A stretch of 64,000 nt of DNA, taken from contig KB906767.1 of assembly GCA_000381625.1 (NCBI GenBank), positions 4,517,357 through 4,581,356 of the forward strand, in the 5' to 3' direction. Origin of the DNA: Bryobacterales bacterium KBS 96. GTDB taxonomy: Bacteria; Acidobacteriota; Terriglobia; Bryobacterales; Bryobacteraceae. Of the stretch, positions 17,703-26,855 are shown one piece after another. The translations under genes were made by a program, and so were the position numbers. The first letter of the stretch is position 1, and each line of letters starts with the position of its first letter. The notes below the pieces were generated by a model. The model saw only the letters and a program-made list of their open reading frames with translations. It was not told where the DNA came from and searched no databases.

Positions 17703-19880
17703 ATGCTCAAAGATAATGCCGCCTCAAATACGGAAGCCCGAGATAACCCTACGGTGCGGTGGCGCGAGAAGATCACGAGAAGGAGCATCTGCCTTGCATC
17801 GTCGCAGGCCATAGCGGCGGCGTTATTTGCCGCTCCGCCTCGCACAGAGTTGCTGTTCTGCTGTGATGCTACAAACGACGTTTTCCAAGCGGCCGGAGGC
17901 CGCTATCCACGATATGCAACCGCAACGGATACCATTCGTAATGCGCCGCGCGGCTCCAGCGTTCTGATCTTGTCGGATGGCTATCCTGCGCTCACGACGC
18001 CGCTCTCGTCCGAATTGTTCGATGAAGCGCTCGAGAAACAATTGCGTCTCTATGTCGAGTATCCATCGTTTCTCCCGGATTTGGCGTGTGGCGCCCCCAG
18101 GAGTACAACATGGGAACGGGCGGTTGTTGCCTCGGAGTTGTTCGGGCCGGAATTAAAGCCATCGCGCATTCTGGCGATCCACGGTTGCCGCTATGTTCCC
18201 GTAGAGAGCGTCAAAGCCGACATCCTGTTGGCGCGCGTCGCCGGATTCGATACGGCGGTATACGGCCTGCCACAAACTGGCGTATCGCCGATTCTTTTCG
18301 AGCATCCTTCCGCTCCCGTGTTGGTCGCCACGACCAAGCTGAGCCAGTTCGTTACGGGGCGATATGCTCCCATCGATGCTTGGGACGTTGTGTGGAAGCG
18401 AATTCTTAGATGGCTCAGCGGCGGAAATAACTCTACGGCGCTACATTGGTCGCCTGTTGTCAGGCCATCGTACTCGCGTTCTGCGCGGCTGCCGTCAGGA
18501 GTGGAAGGCGAGGCATTCCAGCGTGGAGCCATGTGGTATGGGAATGCGCGCCTGTTCATTCATCGTTCTTGGGCGCAAAAGGAAGTGGAAGCGCGCAGCC
18601 ACAACGACCGGGTGGCGGAGGCGCCTAAGCTCGCATGGCCTCTGGGTGATGGAAGCCTGGGTATGTTGGAAGGCTTCAGTTCGTCCATTCAGCCGGACGG
18701 CTCCCAGCCTGTGCGATGGTGGCTTCGCGCAGATTGTATGGGAGAGTCGTCGTTTGCCATGGCGCTATCGGAGGGCGGGCGCCAGATCGCTGCCAATCTG
18801 AATGACTTTATTTACGTGCGTTCGAATCTCGCACAAGGCCCGCGTGCGAGCCCCGACAGCGCGTCTTTTGGCCTGGTCGGCTGGAACACCAGCCAGGACG
18901 GCGTTTATTACGGCGATGACAACGCCCGCATGATGTTGGGCACAATGGGAACAGCTTCTGCGCTGCGATCGAGTGCGTGGGATCAGCCGCTCTTACGTTG
19001 TCTGGTTGCCAATCTGCGCACTACCGGGCCGCTTGGGTTCCGGGGGAACCGGCTGGAAGAAGCCGATGTCCAAAAGAACGGTTGGCGGCATTATTTTACT
19101 CTCGGGCGCGTGAACTACGCGCCGCATTTTGAGTGCTACCTGTGGGCGGCTTACCTATGGGCCTGGGACAAAACCCGGAGCCGGCCATTTCTCGACTGCG
19201 CCAAGCGTGGCATCACTGCGATGATGTCTGCCTACCCTCATGAATGGCGCTGGACAAACGGCATTCAGCAGGAACGCGCCAGAATGCTCCTGCCTCTGGC
19301 ATGGCTGGTTCGCGTGGAGCCCACGGCGGAGCACCGCGGCTGGCTGCGGCATATGGCGAGCGAATTACTCGCGTTTCAAGATGCGTCGGGCGCGATTCGG
19401 GAAGAGGTTGGATCCGCGGGCAAAGGCCGCTACGGGCCTCCGAAAACGAACGCCGTGTATGGAGCTACCGAGGCGCCGCTCATTCAGAATAACGGCGATT
19501 TGTTGAGCGATTTGTTATACACCACGAATTTTGCTTTCCTCGGGTTGCATGAAGCGAGCGCCGCCACGGGAGATCGTCTTTACCACGACGCCGAAACGAA
19601 GCTGGCCGAATTTCTGTGCCGCATCCAGGTCCGCTCGACGCAAAGGCGGGAGTTGGATGGAGCATGGTTTCGTGCATTCGATTTTGGCAGATGGGAATAC
19701 TGGGCTAGCAACTCAGATGTGGGGTGGGGCGCGTGGTCGATTGAGACCGGATGGACGCAGGCGTGGATTACCGCAGTGCTTGGCATGCGTGGCAAGGGCT
19801 CCTCGCTATGGAGCCTGACGGCGGATAGCAAAATTGGAGATCACAAAGACATGATCCAGGAAATGCTTCCGGACGTTTAG
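17703..19880 (+). CDS. Exported protein of unknown function with helical-barrel-like C-terminal half
   Basis: 725 aa, start supported by AGGGGGA six bases before the ATG. An N-terminal twin-arginine-like stretch (KITRRSICLASSQAIAAAL) suggests export. Residues about 45-260 alternate strands and helices (ELLFCCDATNDVF, SSVLILSDGYPA, SRILAIHGCRYVP) and recall a glutamine-amidotransferase-like fold often attached to glycan-active proteins. Residues about 430-700 are rich in Trp and Tyr with repeated helix pairs (HYFTLGRVNYAPHFECYLWA, WGAWSIETGWTQAWI), as in (alpha/alpha)6 glycosidases and lyases. I cannot name the family. It is co-transcribed with the GntR regulator, so a role in breakdown of the module-2 glycan is likely. 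Catalytic residues are not identified. Confidence 0.75.
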   Translation: MLKDNAASNTEARDNPTVRWREKITRRSICLASSQAIAAALFAAPPRTELLFCCDATNDVFQAAGGRYPRYATATDTIRNAPRGSSVLILSDGYPALTTPLSSELFDEALEKQLRLYVEYPSFLPDLACGAPRSTTWERAVVASELFGPELKPSRILAIHGCRYVPVESVKADILLARVAGFDTAVYGLPQTGVSPILFEHPSAPVLVATTKLSQFVTGRYAPIDAWDVVWKRILRWLSGGNNSTALHWSPVVRPSYSRSARLPSGVEGEAFQRGAMWYGNARLFIHRSWAQKEVEARSHNDRVAEAPKLAWPLGDGSLGMLEGFSSSIQPDGSQPVRWWLRADCMGESSFAMALSEGGRQIAANLNDFIYVRSNLAQGPRASPDSASFGLVGWNTSQDGVYYGDDNARMMLGTMGTASALRSSAWDQPLLRCLVANLRTTGPLGFRGNRLEEADVQKNGWRHYFTLGRVNYAPHFECYLWAAYLWAWDKTRSRPFLDCAKRGITAMMSAYPHEWRWTNGIQQERARMLLPLAWLVRVEPTAEHRGWLRHMASELLAFQDASGAIREEVGSAGKGRYGPPKTNAVYGATEAPLIQNNGDLLSDLLYTTNFAFLGLHEASAATGDRLYHDAETKLAEFLCRIQVRSTQRRELDGAWFRAFDFGRWEYWASNSDVGWGAWSIETGWTQAWITAVLGMRGKGSSLWSLTADSKIGDHKDMIQEMLPDV

Positions 19881-19912
19881 CCGCGGACGCACGGGGCGAC
19901 GCAGGCTGAGTA

Positions 19913-19945
19913 GTTGATGCCGGCGCTTGGTCCGGCGGTATCAAC
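19913..19945. terminator. Hairpin between convergent genes
   Basis: GTTGATGCCGG pairs with CCGGC and ATCAAC (3-base bulge) around an 8-base loop, between the convergent stops of the 725-aa gene and the GH20-like gene. No T-run follows; it could be a weak bidirectional terminator. Confidence 0.4.
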
Positions 19946-19986
19946 ACTCCGGCAAAATTAAGTGGGCCGTAAAAGTTGGCGTCCGC

Positions 19987-21543
19987 CTAATTGACGTTTT
20001 CCAGGTATGGATTGAATGCCGAACGGAGGTACTTCTCAGGGCTACGATTGGGATTCCAGAGCATCTCACCGAGCAGAGCCGCGCTTGGCTGTATCCGTTC
20101 TTCAAAGAGTCCATCTTCGATCAGGCCTTGGACCGTCATCGGTCCCTTGACGGTTTCCCGCAGTTCACGGTAAAAACGCAAGGCGAACGGGTAATGGGCC
20201 ATCCACTGCGCATTCACAAAATCCCAGCGTGGCTGACGTTCACGCGCCCGGTTCTGAATAAAGGCCTGTGAACGCTCACCCAATATAAAAGGTTGGTGAT
20301 GTTCAAATTCGTCGGACCAACGCAAGGTTGTCCAACCCTTGGCGATCATCGCGAACTCCGATCCCGGCCGGAAGGTAGCGATCTTTTTTGAATAGTCAAT
20401 TGTTGCCGATGGATTCGCAGGCCGGTCTTTCTCTTGCCCGTGAGAGGCAGTTACTCCTGGCTCATAGGAGTAGGGTATGACACCGGCGTCTTCCCAGGTA
20501 ATCACGATCCTTGGATCCAGAGACCCGAGATCCGGGTAATGTTCCTGGATTGAGGTGGCATGCAGTCCGAACTCGATGCGCAGCCGGGGATTCTGTTGCA
20601 GAAGCGGCCGAGCTATCTCATTCACCCACTTTGCGGCGAGAGAAGCGATCGTATGATCGCCTTGAACCGTATGGTTGTGCTCCGTCAGCGTTTGGAAATA
20701 AATTCCGTCAAGTCCTAAGCCGCGATAATTGTGCTTGTAATCCCGGAGCACCTGTTTTTTCACATCGGCTAAATCCTTCTCGCTTGCCAAGTTCAATTTG
20801 GTTCCCCAACCCCACTGAAAGCCAAAAATTACTTGGATCCCACGGTCATGAGCGTATTGAATCAATTCCTTGCTGTTAATGGGAGGCGTATCGTTCCAAA
20901 TCGTCAAACGATTCATCTTCAAACGAGCCATGTTGTCGAGAAAACGCCGGTAATCGTAGATGACGTAGCCCCAAGTCCAAAGGCCGCGATTCTCGATTAC
21001 GGGAGCGTCCGTCTCGCTGAAGAACGCCAAATTGTCCAAAGCGGGCCGGATGCCGGCGGGATCATCGGGAATGAAGGCGCCGAGCCGCTTATTAAACTCA
21101 ACGACGCCAAAGAGAACACCCGATTCGTCGGCGCCGCTAATGACGGCTATGCGCATGTTCCGTTGCCAAGGAGACGGTAGGCAGGCGATCGTGTATGACT
21201 GCGGCTGATGAGGATGCTGTACGAGGCCCTTTGCCTCGAGTTCCGCGATCAGGCGGTTTTCAGCGGCAGTTCCCACGAAAATGAGGTTGGCGCCTGTTGG
21301 ATCGAGTTCTGCGGCAGGCCGCGTTTCAATGACGTAAGGAAGATATTGTTGGAGCGCGCGCTGGAGTTCGTTCACCGCAAAACGTTGTGGTCCCTCGTAA
21401 GAGGCGTAGGCGATTTTCCAGCGCGGGCCGCCATACCTGCCGGACTGCAAGGGCGGCTCCTGAGCCCAAGCGCTCGTAGAAACTAAAGCCAGACAACAAA
21501 GCATCAAGCCATAACGCGAGGAGCCGCAATATCGAAGAAGCAT
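19987..21543 (-). CDS. Secreted GH20-like glycosidase
   Basis: About 518 aa. The start is placed at ATG 21543, which yields a signal peptide (LMLCCLALVSTSAWA, then QEPP) and lies downstream of the minus-strand promoter. The frame extends back to 21654, but that ATG overlaps the promoter zone. Residues about 30-170 resemble the zincin-like N-terminal domain found before GH20, GH84 and GH67 catalytic barrels (NLIFVGTAAENR, IAVISGADESGVLFGVVEF). A TIM-barrel-like region then begins (ENRGLWTWGYVIYDYRR, MNRLTIWNDT, GIQVIFGFQWGWG). The classic GH20 Asp-Glu pair is not obvious to me, so the exact family is unsure. With a NanE-kinase and NagR-type regulator nearby, N-acetylhexosaminidase or a related activity is a reasonable guess. 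Confidence 0.72.
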   Translation of the reverse strand: MLLRYCGSSRYGLMLCCLALVSTSAWAQEPPLQSGRYGGPRWKIAYASYEGPQRFAVNELQRALQQYLPYVIETRPAAELDPTGANLIFVGTAAENRLIAELEAKGLVQHPHQPQSYTIACLPSPWQRNMRIAVISGADESGVLFGVVEFNKRLGAFIPDDPAGIRPALDNLAFFSETDAPVIENRGLWTWGYVIYDYRRFLDNMARLKMNRLTIWNDTPPINSKELIQYAHDRGIQVIFGFQWGWGTKLNLASEKDLADVKKQVLRDYKHNYRGLGLDGIYFQTLTEHNHTVQGDHTIASLAAKWVNEIARPLLQQNPRLRIEFGLHATSIQEHYPDLGSLDPRIVITWEDAGVIPYSYEPGVTASHGQEKDRPANPSATIDYSKKIATFRPGSEFAMIAKGWTTLRWSDEFEHHQPFILGERSQAFIQNRARERQPRWDFVNAQWMAHYPFALRFYRELRETVKGPMTVQGLIEDGLFEERIQPSAALLGEMLWNPNRSPEKYLRSAFNPYLENVN

Positions 21544-21647
21544 CGGTTTCTCTCTTTCCAGTCGATTACGCACGTTTATAAGGGAAGAACAGTGAAAGCC
21601 GGAGGAATCTCCTTGCAAATCCGGCAGTTTCTGTTCTCCAAATTTTC

Positions 21648-21677
21648 TTGACAAGCTGGAGCTTAATCGAGTATACC
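21648..21677 (+). promoter_or_regulatory. Promoter of the module-2 TonB receptor
   Basis: Consensus TTGACA, 18-base spacer, TATACC. The double operator lies 15-38 bases downstream of the -10 box. A long leader of about 220 bases separates it from the receptor ATG at 21902; no riboswitch-like fold was recognised in the leader. Confidence 0.6.
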
Positions 21678-21698
21678 TATCTAAAGTTAGTGTGTCTA
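21670..21698 (-). promoter_or_regulatory. Divergent promoter of the GH20-like gene
   Basis: Read on the minus strand: TAGACA, 17 bases, TATACT. Its -35 box lies inside the left half of the double operator, so one regulator could shut both divergent promoters. Confidence 0.6.
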
Positions 21699-21715
21699 GA
21701 TCTTTGGTCTAGACC
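21692..21715. promoter_or_regulatory. Double GntR-type operator between GH20-like and TonB receptor genes
   Basis: TGTCTAGATC centred at 21697.5 and the perfect palindrome GGTCTAGACC (21706-21715), centres 13 bp apart. GGTCTAGACC is the core of the NagR/DasR-type site. Confidence 0.75.
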
Positions 21716-21901
21716 TATAACTGCAGCTCGAATCGTTGTGGAGCGAGATGTCGAGTTGCTGTGGGACAGGCGGTCGTGCGGTTGGGCAAGCGACCGGCAG
21801 AGAAGCCAAACTCCGTTTATCGATCTAGCGTCTAGGGACTACTGACGAGTTCAGCGGCGCGCGAGCGACGAGGCGGAAAACAAGATTTTCCAAGAGGGAC
21901 T

Positions 21902-24900
21902 ATGCGCGGTCGTATTCAATACGTATTCTGTTGTCTGGGGATTTTGACGCTTTGGGCGCCGTTGCAGGCGCAAACGGTCGCAAGCGGCAGCATTACGGGC
22001 GTTATCTCAGACGCCTCCAACGCCGTCGTGGCCGGCGCTCCCGTCGCCTTGACGAATGTAGAAACAGGGCTGAATCTGGAAACGACCACGAACACGCAAG
22101 GCGCGTACACGTTCACCAATTTGGATCCGGGCACCTACACCATCACCGCCGAGGTGAGCGGCTTTTCACCGACACGAGTGAATGGCGTCCGTATCGCTGT
22201 CGCTCAGAATGCGCGCGTGGACATCAAGCTGAAAATAGGATCAGTCGCAGAACAAGTAGAGGTTACGGCCAGCGCCGGCGTCGTGGAGACCGAAAGCCCA
22301 ACGCTCTCCGCGGTAATCAACCATAAACAAATTACCGAACTTCCGTTCAACGGCCGCTACAGCATTGCCGGGCTCATCGCCTTGGCGCCGGGAGTGCAAA
22401 ATAACGGCTCGTTTGCATCGGGCGGCTTTGCAAAGGGCGGTCTGAACGTCACGGTCGATGGAGCCACCAACCTGGATATGCAGAATGGCACTCGCAGCGA
22501 AGCGACGCCGCCTTTCGATGCGATCGAAGAGTTTCGCTTCATTTCAAACTCGGCATCGGCTGAATATACCAGCGGATCATCCCAACTCGTGCTGGTCACG
22601 CGATCCGGCACAAACGATCTGCATGGGAGCGCGTTTTGGTTTAACAGAAACAGAGTTTTTGCTTCCAAATACATCCTCGACCATCGCGATAAGCCGCCAT
22701 TTAACCGCAATGAGTTCGGCGGAACACTCGGTGGGCCTATTAAAAAGGACAAGTTGTTCTATTTTGCCAGTTTTGAACAATTGAGCCAGCGCACGTCAAA
22801 CCAGGCCACATTTAATATGCCGACCGTGGCGATGAAATCCGGCGACTTCACCGGGCTGGGCGTGATTACCGATCCGCTTAATAACAACGAGGCATTCAAC
22901 AACAATAAAATTGATCCGACCCGCATTTCTCCAGTCGCTCAGGCGATTATGCAGTATATGGAGGACCCAAACCTGCCTGGAAGCGGTCCCGCGGGCACGG
23001 GCGTCAACCTTGTGGCCGCGCCTCCTACGATTCAAGATTCTCCCCGCTTCACTGGAAAGGTGGACTATCGGCCGACAGGCAATGACATGATCGCCGGCGG
23101 ATTCAAAATATTTAACGACGGACCGTATCTGCGAGGAAACGGTACGGATCTGGATGGGAGTTATACCCAGGGCTTTAAGCAGCGCCAGGTGCACGGATCG
23201 TGGACGCGGATTTTATCGCCTCAAATGACCAATGAGTTGCAAGGCGCATTTTCAACATACGGTTATCACCTAACCGACAGGAACAACGATTTGGATCCGG
23301 GGATCATTTTGCCGGCCCTCGACGGCCAATGCTGTTCGGAAAAGACCAGCGTCGATAAATCCGAGGCCGGGCGATTTGGCGGAGGATTGCCGACCATCAC
23401 TTTCAACGGCTACTACGGAGTCACGAATCAAGCGCAGACGAAAGACAACCGTCATGATTTGAATATTTCCAATAACCTGACCTATATAAAAGGGCCTCAC
23501 CAGTTGAAAGTTGGCGGATATTTCTATCGTTACCAGGGCTATTGGGGCGGTATGTACAATACCGGCGCCGGCGTATTCAATTTCACGGGCCGATATACCG
23601 GCGATGCATTTGCCGATTTCCTTCTCGGCTATGCGAACACGAGCACTCGTGGCCCCGCCTATCAATTTGGAGACTTCAACGAGAAGCGCTTTGGCGGTTT
23701 TGTGCAAGACGACTGGCAAGTCAGCCGCCGGTTGACGGTCAACCTTGGCCTTCGTTGGGACGCGGAAACTCCTTTTGTGGAGAAAAAGTTACGGCAAGCG
23801 AATTACGATCCACAGCTAAACGCGCTCGTCACCTACAGCGGAAGCGACCAATATCCTCCGGAAGTCGTAAAGAGTCTACTCGGCTATCCGGTGATTACGA
23901 GCGATCAGGCGGGACTGGGCAACACCAGATACACAAGAAATACGAACTGGAAAAACCTGCAGCCCCGAATCGGTTTTGCGTTCCGGCCTTTCGACGACAA
24001 TAAGACGGTTGTTCGCGCGGGAGCAGGCGTCTACTACGCATACGAGTCATCCAACCAACTTGGTTTACGGCAAGTGCTCTACGCGCCTTTCGCGCTCATC
24101 GAAACCTTCAATGCAGCGCCTGGGGCCTCGCCGACCGTCACATTCGCTAATCCATTTCCCGGGAGCGCCAGCGCCCCGTCGGCTCCCTCCGTGCTCGGAT
24201 ATCCAAGGGATTATCCCGATCCGAAGAGCTACCAGTGGAACTTCACGGTGGAGCGGGAAATCCTGAAAAATACGTCCTTTCGCATCAGCTACGTCGGCAA
24301 CAGGACGACAAACGCTTCTCAGGAATATGACCTGAATACGCCCCGTGTATTCGGGCCCGGCAACACTCAGAGTCTCCGGCCCTTTCAACCCTGGGGTGAA
24401 ATTCGCTGGGTAGATCCTCGCGGCAATGCAGTTACGCATCAATTACAAATCGGATCCCAGCGTCGTTCCGGAGACTTGAGCTACGCGATCGAATATCAAT
24501 ACACGAGCGCCTTATCCGACGGCGCCGGCGCTAACGTGGGTTGGGGTTCGATTGGCGCGATAGATTGGCCATTCGACGCGAAGCGGAATTGGGGGAAAGT
24601 GGAAGGGATCCAGGGCCAGCGGGTAGTCGCTAACTGGGTATACGACATGCCGTTTGGGCGAAATAGACGCTTTTTCAACCGAATCGGCAAAGTGGGAGAT
24701 TTGTTGGTTGGAGGGTGGCAGTTTACCGGTATTGGCACAATCGCATCGGGCACTCCATTTAATGTCACTTACAGTAGCCGGCTTGTCGGATACCCGGCGA
24801 GCGGAAGGGCCGATGTGATCGGAGATCCTTCGGTGGATCATCCAAGCGTGAATGGATGGTTCAATACTGCGGCATTCGCCGCGCCCGCTCCATTTACTCT

Positions 24901-25144
24901 CGGCAATTCCGGCAGAAATAACCTCTGGGGGCCTGGCATGTGGAACTTTGATGCCGGTCTGATGAAAAACATGAAATTTGGAGAACGCTTTTCAACCCAA
25001 CTCCGAACGGAGTGGTTTAACGCGTTCAATCATGCGAACCCCGCAAATCCAGGCGCATCGCTGGCGACGCCGAGCACTTTTGGGAAAATCACCAGCTTCA
25101 GCTCTGCAAGGGTAATTCTATTTGGCTTGAAGATGGCCTTTTAG
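21902..25144 (+). CDS. TonB-dependent receptor, carboxypeptidase-regulatory-like N-terminus
   Basis: 1080-aa outer-membrane importer. AGAGGGA precedes the ATG. Signal peptide about 1-24 (ending PLQAQ), regulatory-like beta-sandwich about 28-110 (GSITGVISDASNAVVAGAPV), plug about 125-235 (ITELPFNGRYSIAGL, TVDGATNLDM), then a barrel with many aromatic-bordered strands ending in KMAF. It shares the architecture of the two other receptors in the window but is clearly divergent in sequence, so it probably carries a different ligand. It lies beside a GntR double operator and opposite the GH20-like gene, which points to uptake of an N-acetylamino-sugar oligomer. Unlike the other two receptors it has no TPR gene downstream; it ends at a strong terminator. 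Confidence 0.92.
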   Translation: MRGRIQYVFCCLGILTLWAPLQAQTVASGSITGVISDASNAVVAGAPVALTNVETGLNLETTTNTQGAYTFTNLDPGTYTITAEVSGFSPTRVNGVRIAVAQNARVDIKLKIGSVAEQVEVTASAGVVETESPTLSAVINHKQITELPFNGRYSIAGLIALAPGVQNNGSFASGGFAKGGLNVTVDGATNLDMQNGTRSEATPPFDAIEEFRFISNSASAEYTSGSSQLVLVTRSGTNDLHGSAFWFNRNRVFASKYILDHRDKPPFNRNEFGGTLGGPIKKDKLFYFASFEQLSQRTSNQATFNMPTVAMKSGDFTGLGVITDPLNNNEAFNNNKIDPTRISPVAQAIMQYMEDPNLPGSGPAGTGVNLVAAPPTIQDSPRFTGKVDYRPTGNDMIAGGFKIFNDGPYLRGNGTDLDGSYTQGFKQRQVHGSWTRILSPQMTNELQGAFSTYGYHLTDRNNDLDPGIILPALDGQCCSEKTSVDKSEAGRFGGGLPTITFNGYYGVTNQAQTKDNRHDLNISNNLTYIKGPHQLKVGGYFYRYQGYWGGMYNTGAGVFNFTGRYTGDAFADFLLGYANTSTRGPAYQFGDFNEKRFGGFVQDDWQVSRRLTVNLGLRWDAETPFVEKKLRQANYDPQLNALVTYSGSDQYPPEVVKSLLGYPVITSDQAGLGNTRYTRNTNWKNLQPRIGFAFRPFDDNKTVVRAGAGVYYAYESSNQLGLRQVLYAPFALIETFNAAPGASPTVTFANPFPGSASAPSAPSVLGYPRDYPDPKSYQWNFTVEREILKNTSFRISYVGNRTTNASQEYDLNTPRVFGPGNTQSLRPFQPWGEIRWVDPRGNAVTHQLQIGSQRRSGDLSYAIEYQYTSALSDGAGANVGWGSIGAIDWPFDAKRNWGKVEGIQGQRVVANWVYDMPFGRNRRFFNRIGKVGDLLVGGWQFTGIGTIASGTPFNVTYSSRLVGYPASGRADVIGDPSVDHPSVNGWFNTAAFAAPAPFTLGNSGRNNLWGPGMWNFDAGLMKNMKFGERFSTQLRTEWFNAFNHANPANPGASLATPSTFGKITSFSSARVILFGLKMAF

Positions 25145-25147
25145 GCT

Positions 25148-25169
25148 GCTCGGGTAAATTTACCCGAGC
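25148..25169. repeat. 22-bp perfect palindrome after the receptor stop
   Basis: GCTCGGGTAAA joined to its exact inverse TTTACCCGAGC, three bases after the TonB receptor stop codon. It may form the first hairpin of a tandem terminator. Confidence 0.6.
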
Positions 25170-25240
25170 CTGGGACCAATTGGATGCTGGAGGCGCCGCG
25201 AACCGTTCGCCTCAGTAACGATTGGTCCCAAGCTTTTTTT
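25168..25240 (+). terminator. Rho-independent terminator with long branched stem
   Basis: TGGGACCAAT (25171-25180) pairs with ATTGGTCCCA (25221-25230). An inner GAGGCG/CGCCTC pair lies within the loop, and a T7 run follows at 25234-25240. It ends the TonB receptor transcript directly before the convergent stop of the NanE-kinase gene. Confidence 0.75.
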
Positions 25241-26855
25241 ATCCTCGATAAATGTGTTCCATGGCCACAGCGGCGGCGCCCAATACGCCGCCGTGGTAGC
25301 CAAGCGGCGATGGCAAAATCTGAAGTCGCCGCGCCGCCCATGCTGAGGTGGCGACTGCCAGGTGTTCTTGCAGAATTTCGTAGAGCAACGGATTATTTTG
25401 AGCTAGACCGCCCGAAAAGATGAGCGCTTCCGGATCCAGTAGGTGCAGCAACAGCGAGCATCCTTGGGCAAGATATTCGCCAAACGTCCGCAAAGCACTC
25501 GTTGCGGCGATGGTTCCGCTGTTGGCCGAGCGGATTACTTCCTCGGCGGTGGAGAAGCTGTCGCCGGCGTACCGGAGCAGCGCGTTGGCGTTGCAATAGG
25601 CTTCAAGACACCCTCGCTGCCCGCAATTGCAGGGGAGTCCGTTCGGAACGATCTTCAGATGTCCGACGGCGTTTGCAAAAAAATGGGCGCCGCGATTCAA
25701 GTCCCCGCGGACATAGCAGCCTCCGCCGACGCCCGTGCCGAGCGTGATGCAAACGAAATCCCGAAACTGCCGTCCGGCGCCGAAATGTTTCTCGGCTACA
25801 GCCAAAGCGTTTGCGTCGTTTTCGATGGCGACGGGAATCCGGATATCCTTTCTCAGGATGTCGGCAATGGGTGTTCCGGTCCAGCCGGGAAGATTCTCAG
25901 TGGCGTAAGCCACCTTGCCTGTATCGGAGTCCACCCAGCCCGCCGTCGCGACGCCCAGTCCCGCGACGGAGTATCCCATTTCATCGGCGCGTTGCAGCGA
26001 CGATTGGGCAACTCGCTTCAAATGATCTAACAGGGCCTGCCGACCGGAGGAAGCGGGTGTCACAATGTGAGTTTTGAAAACTAGCCCCTCTTTTTTTGAA
26101 ACAAGTCCAAACTTGGTATTGGTTCCGCCTAGGTCGATCCCGATAAAGACCCGGTTGCTGTGTTCCATCGCATATTGCTTCTCTATTGCTTTGGCGAAGC
26201 TGCGCGCTATTTCGCGCGGCCGTGTGATGGCCGTCCCAACTACTACGGAAAAAGCTCCGGCGGCGATCGCCTGACGCGCCTGGTCGGGAGAGTGGATGTG
26301 TCCTTCGGCGATCACCGGCGCCGGAGACGCCTGCGCCAATAACTGAACAAAGCTGGGCTCAAAATCGGCGACATGATTGGTTTGGGCGGTATAACCTCTC
26401 AGAGTCGATAAGACAAAATCGGCTCCTGCGCCGGCCGCGGCAAGAGCTTCCTCTATGGTTGCAATGTCCGCCAATACGGGAACGCCCAAATCTTCTCGAA
26501 TTTGGCGAATGCGCTCGAGTGCGCCGTAACTCTGGCCACGAACCGTCGCATCGAGAGCAACCATACTGGCCCCTGCCTCCACCAGCGAGTGCGCTTCCTG
26601 GAAGGATCCTGTGATGAGTACGCGGCCATCGGCGTGAATTGTTTTCTGAATGCCGATAATGGGCGCATCTGTCACCTTGCGAATGGCTCTGATGTCGTCC
26701 GGGCCGTTGGCTCGGATTCCTGCGGCCCCTCCCGCCAGCGCCGCTTGCGCAAAGCGCGCCATGGATTCAGGATTGCGGAATAGATCGTTCTCCGGAGCCT
26801 GGCAAGACGCAATGAGCCGTCCCTCCAAAGCGCGACAGACCGGCGGAATACTCAC
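25239..26855 (-). CDS. nanEK: Fused ManNAc-6-phosphate 2-epimerase / ROK sugar kinase
   Basis: Bifunctional cytosolic enzyme of about 538 aa. Residues 1-230 are NanE (LIASCQ, IGIQKT with candidate catalytic Lys71, ALDAT, VVGTAITRP), which converts ManNAc-6-P to GlcNAc-6-P. Residues 236-538 are a ROK kinase with the ATP motif DLGGTNTK (241-248), ENDANA with catalytic Asp347, and the zinc cluster CNCGQRGCLEAY. The kinase would supply the epimerase substrate. The usual ExGH sugar motif reads AVGH, an odd loss of the Glu. The GTG at 26855 overlaps the permease stop (GTGA) and gives the normal NanE leader length; an ATG at 26882 is the alternative. It is the second gene of an operon under a GntR double operator. 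Confidence 0.88.
   Translation of the reverse strand: MSIPPVCRALEGRLIASCQAPENDLFRNPESMARFAQAALAGGAAGIRANGPDDIRAIRKVTDAPIIGIQKTIHADGRVLITGSFQEAHSLVEAGASMVALDATVRGQSYGALERIRQIREDLGVPVLADIATIEEALAAAGAGADFVLSTLRGYTAQTNHVADFEPSFVQLLAQASPAPVIAEGHIHSPDQARQAIAAGAFSVVVGTAITRPREIARSFAKAIEKQYAMEHSNRVFIGIDLGGTNTKFGLVSKKEGLVFKTHIVTPASSGRQALLDHLKRVAQSSLQRADEMGYSVAGLGVATAGWVDSDTGKVAYATENLPGWTGTPIADILRKDIRIPVAIENDANALAVAEKHFGAGRQFRDFVCITLGTGVGGGCYVRGDLNRGAHFFANAVGHLKIVPNGLPCNCGQRGCLEAYCNANALLRYAGDSFSTAEEVIRSANSGTIAATSALRTFGEYLAQGCSLLLHLLDPEALIFSGGLAQNNPLLYEILQEHLAVATSAWAARRLQILPSPLGYHGGVLGAAAVAMEHIYRG

Noticed and set aside
21716-21901. Possible riboswitch in the long leader of the module-2 TonB receptor
   Set aside because: About 185 bases without a recognisable conserved riboswitch core or terminator/anti-terminator pair.
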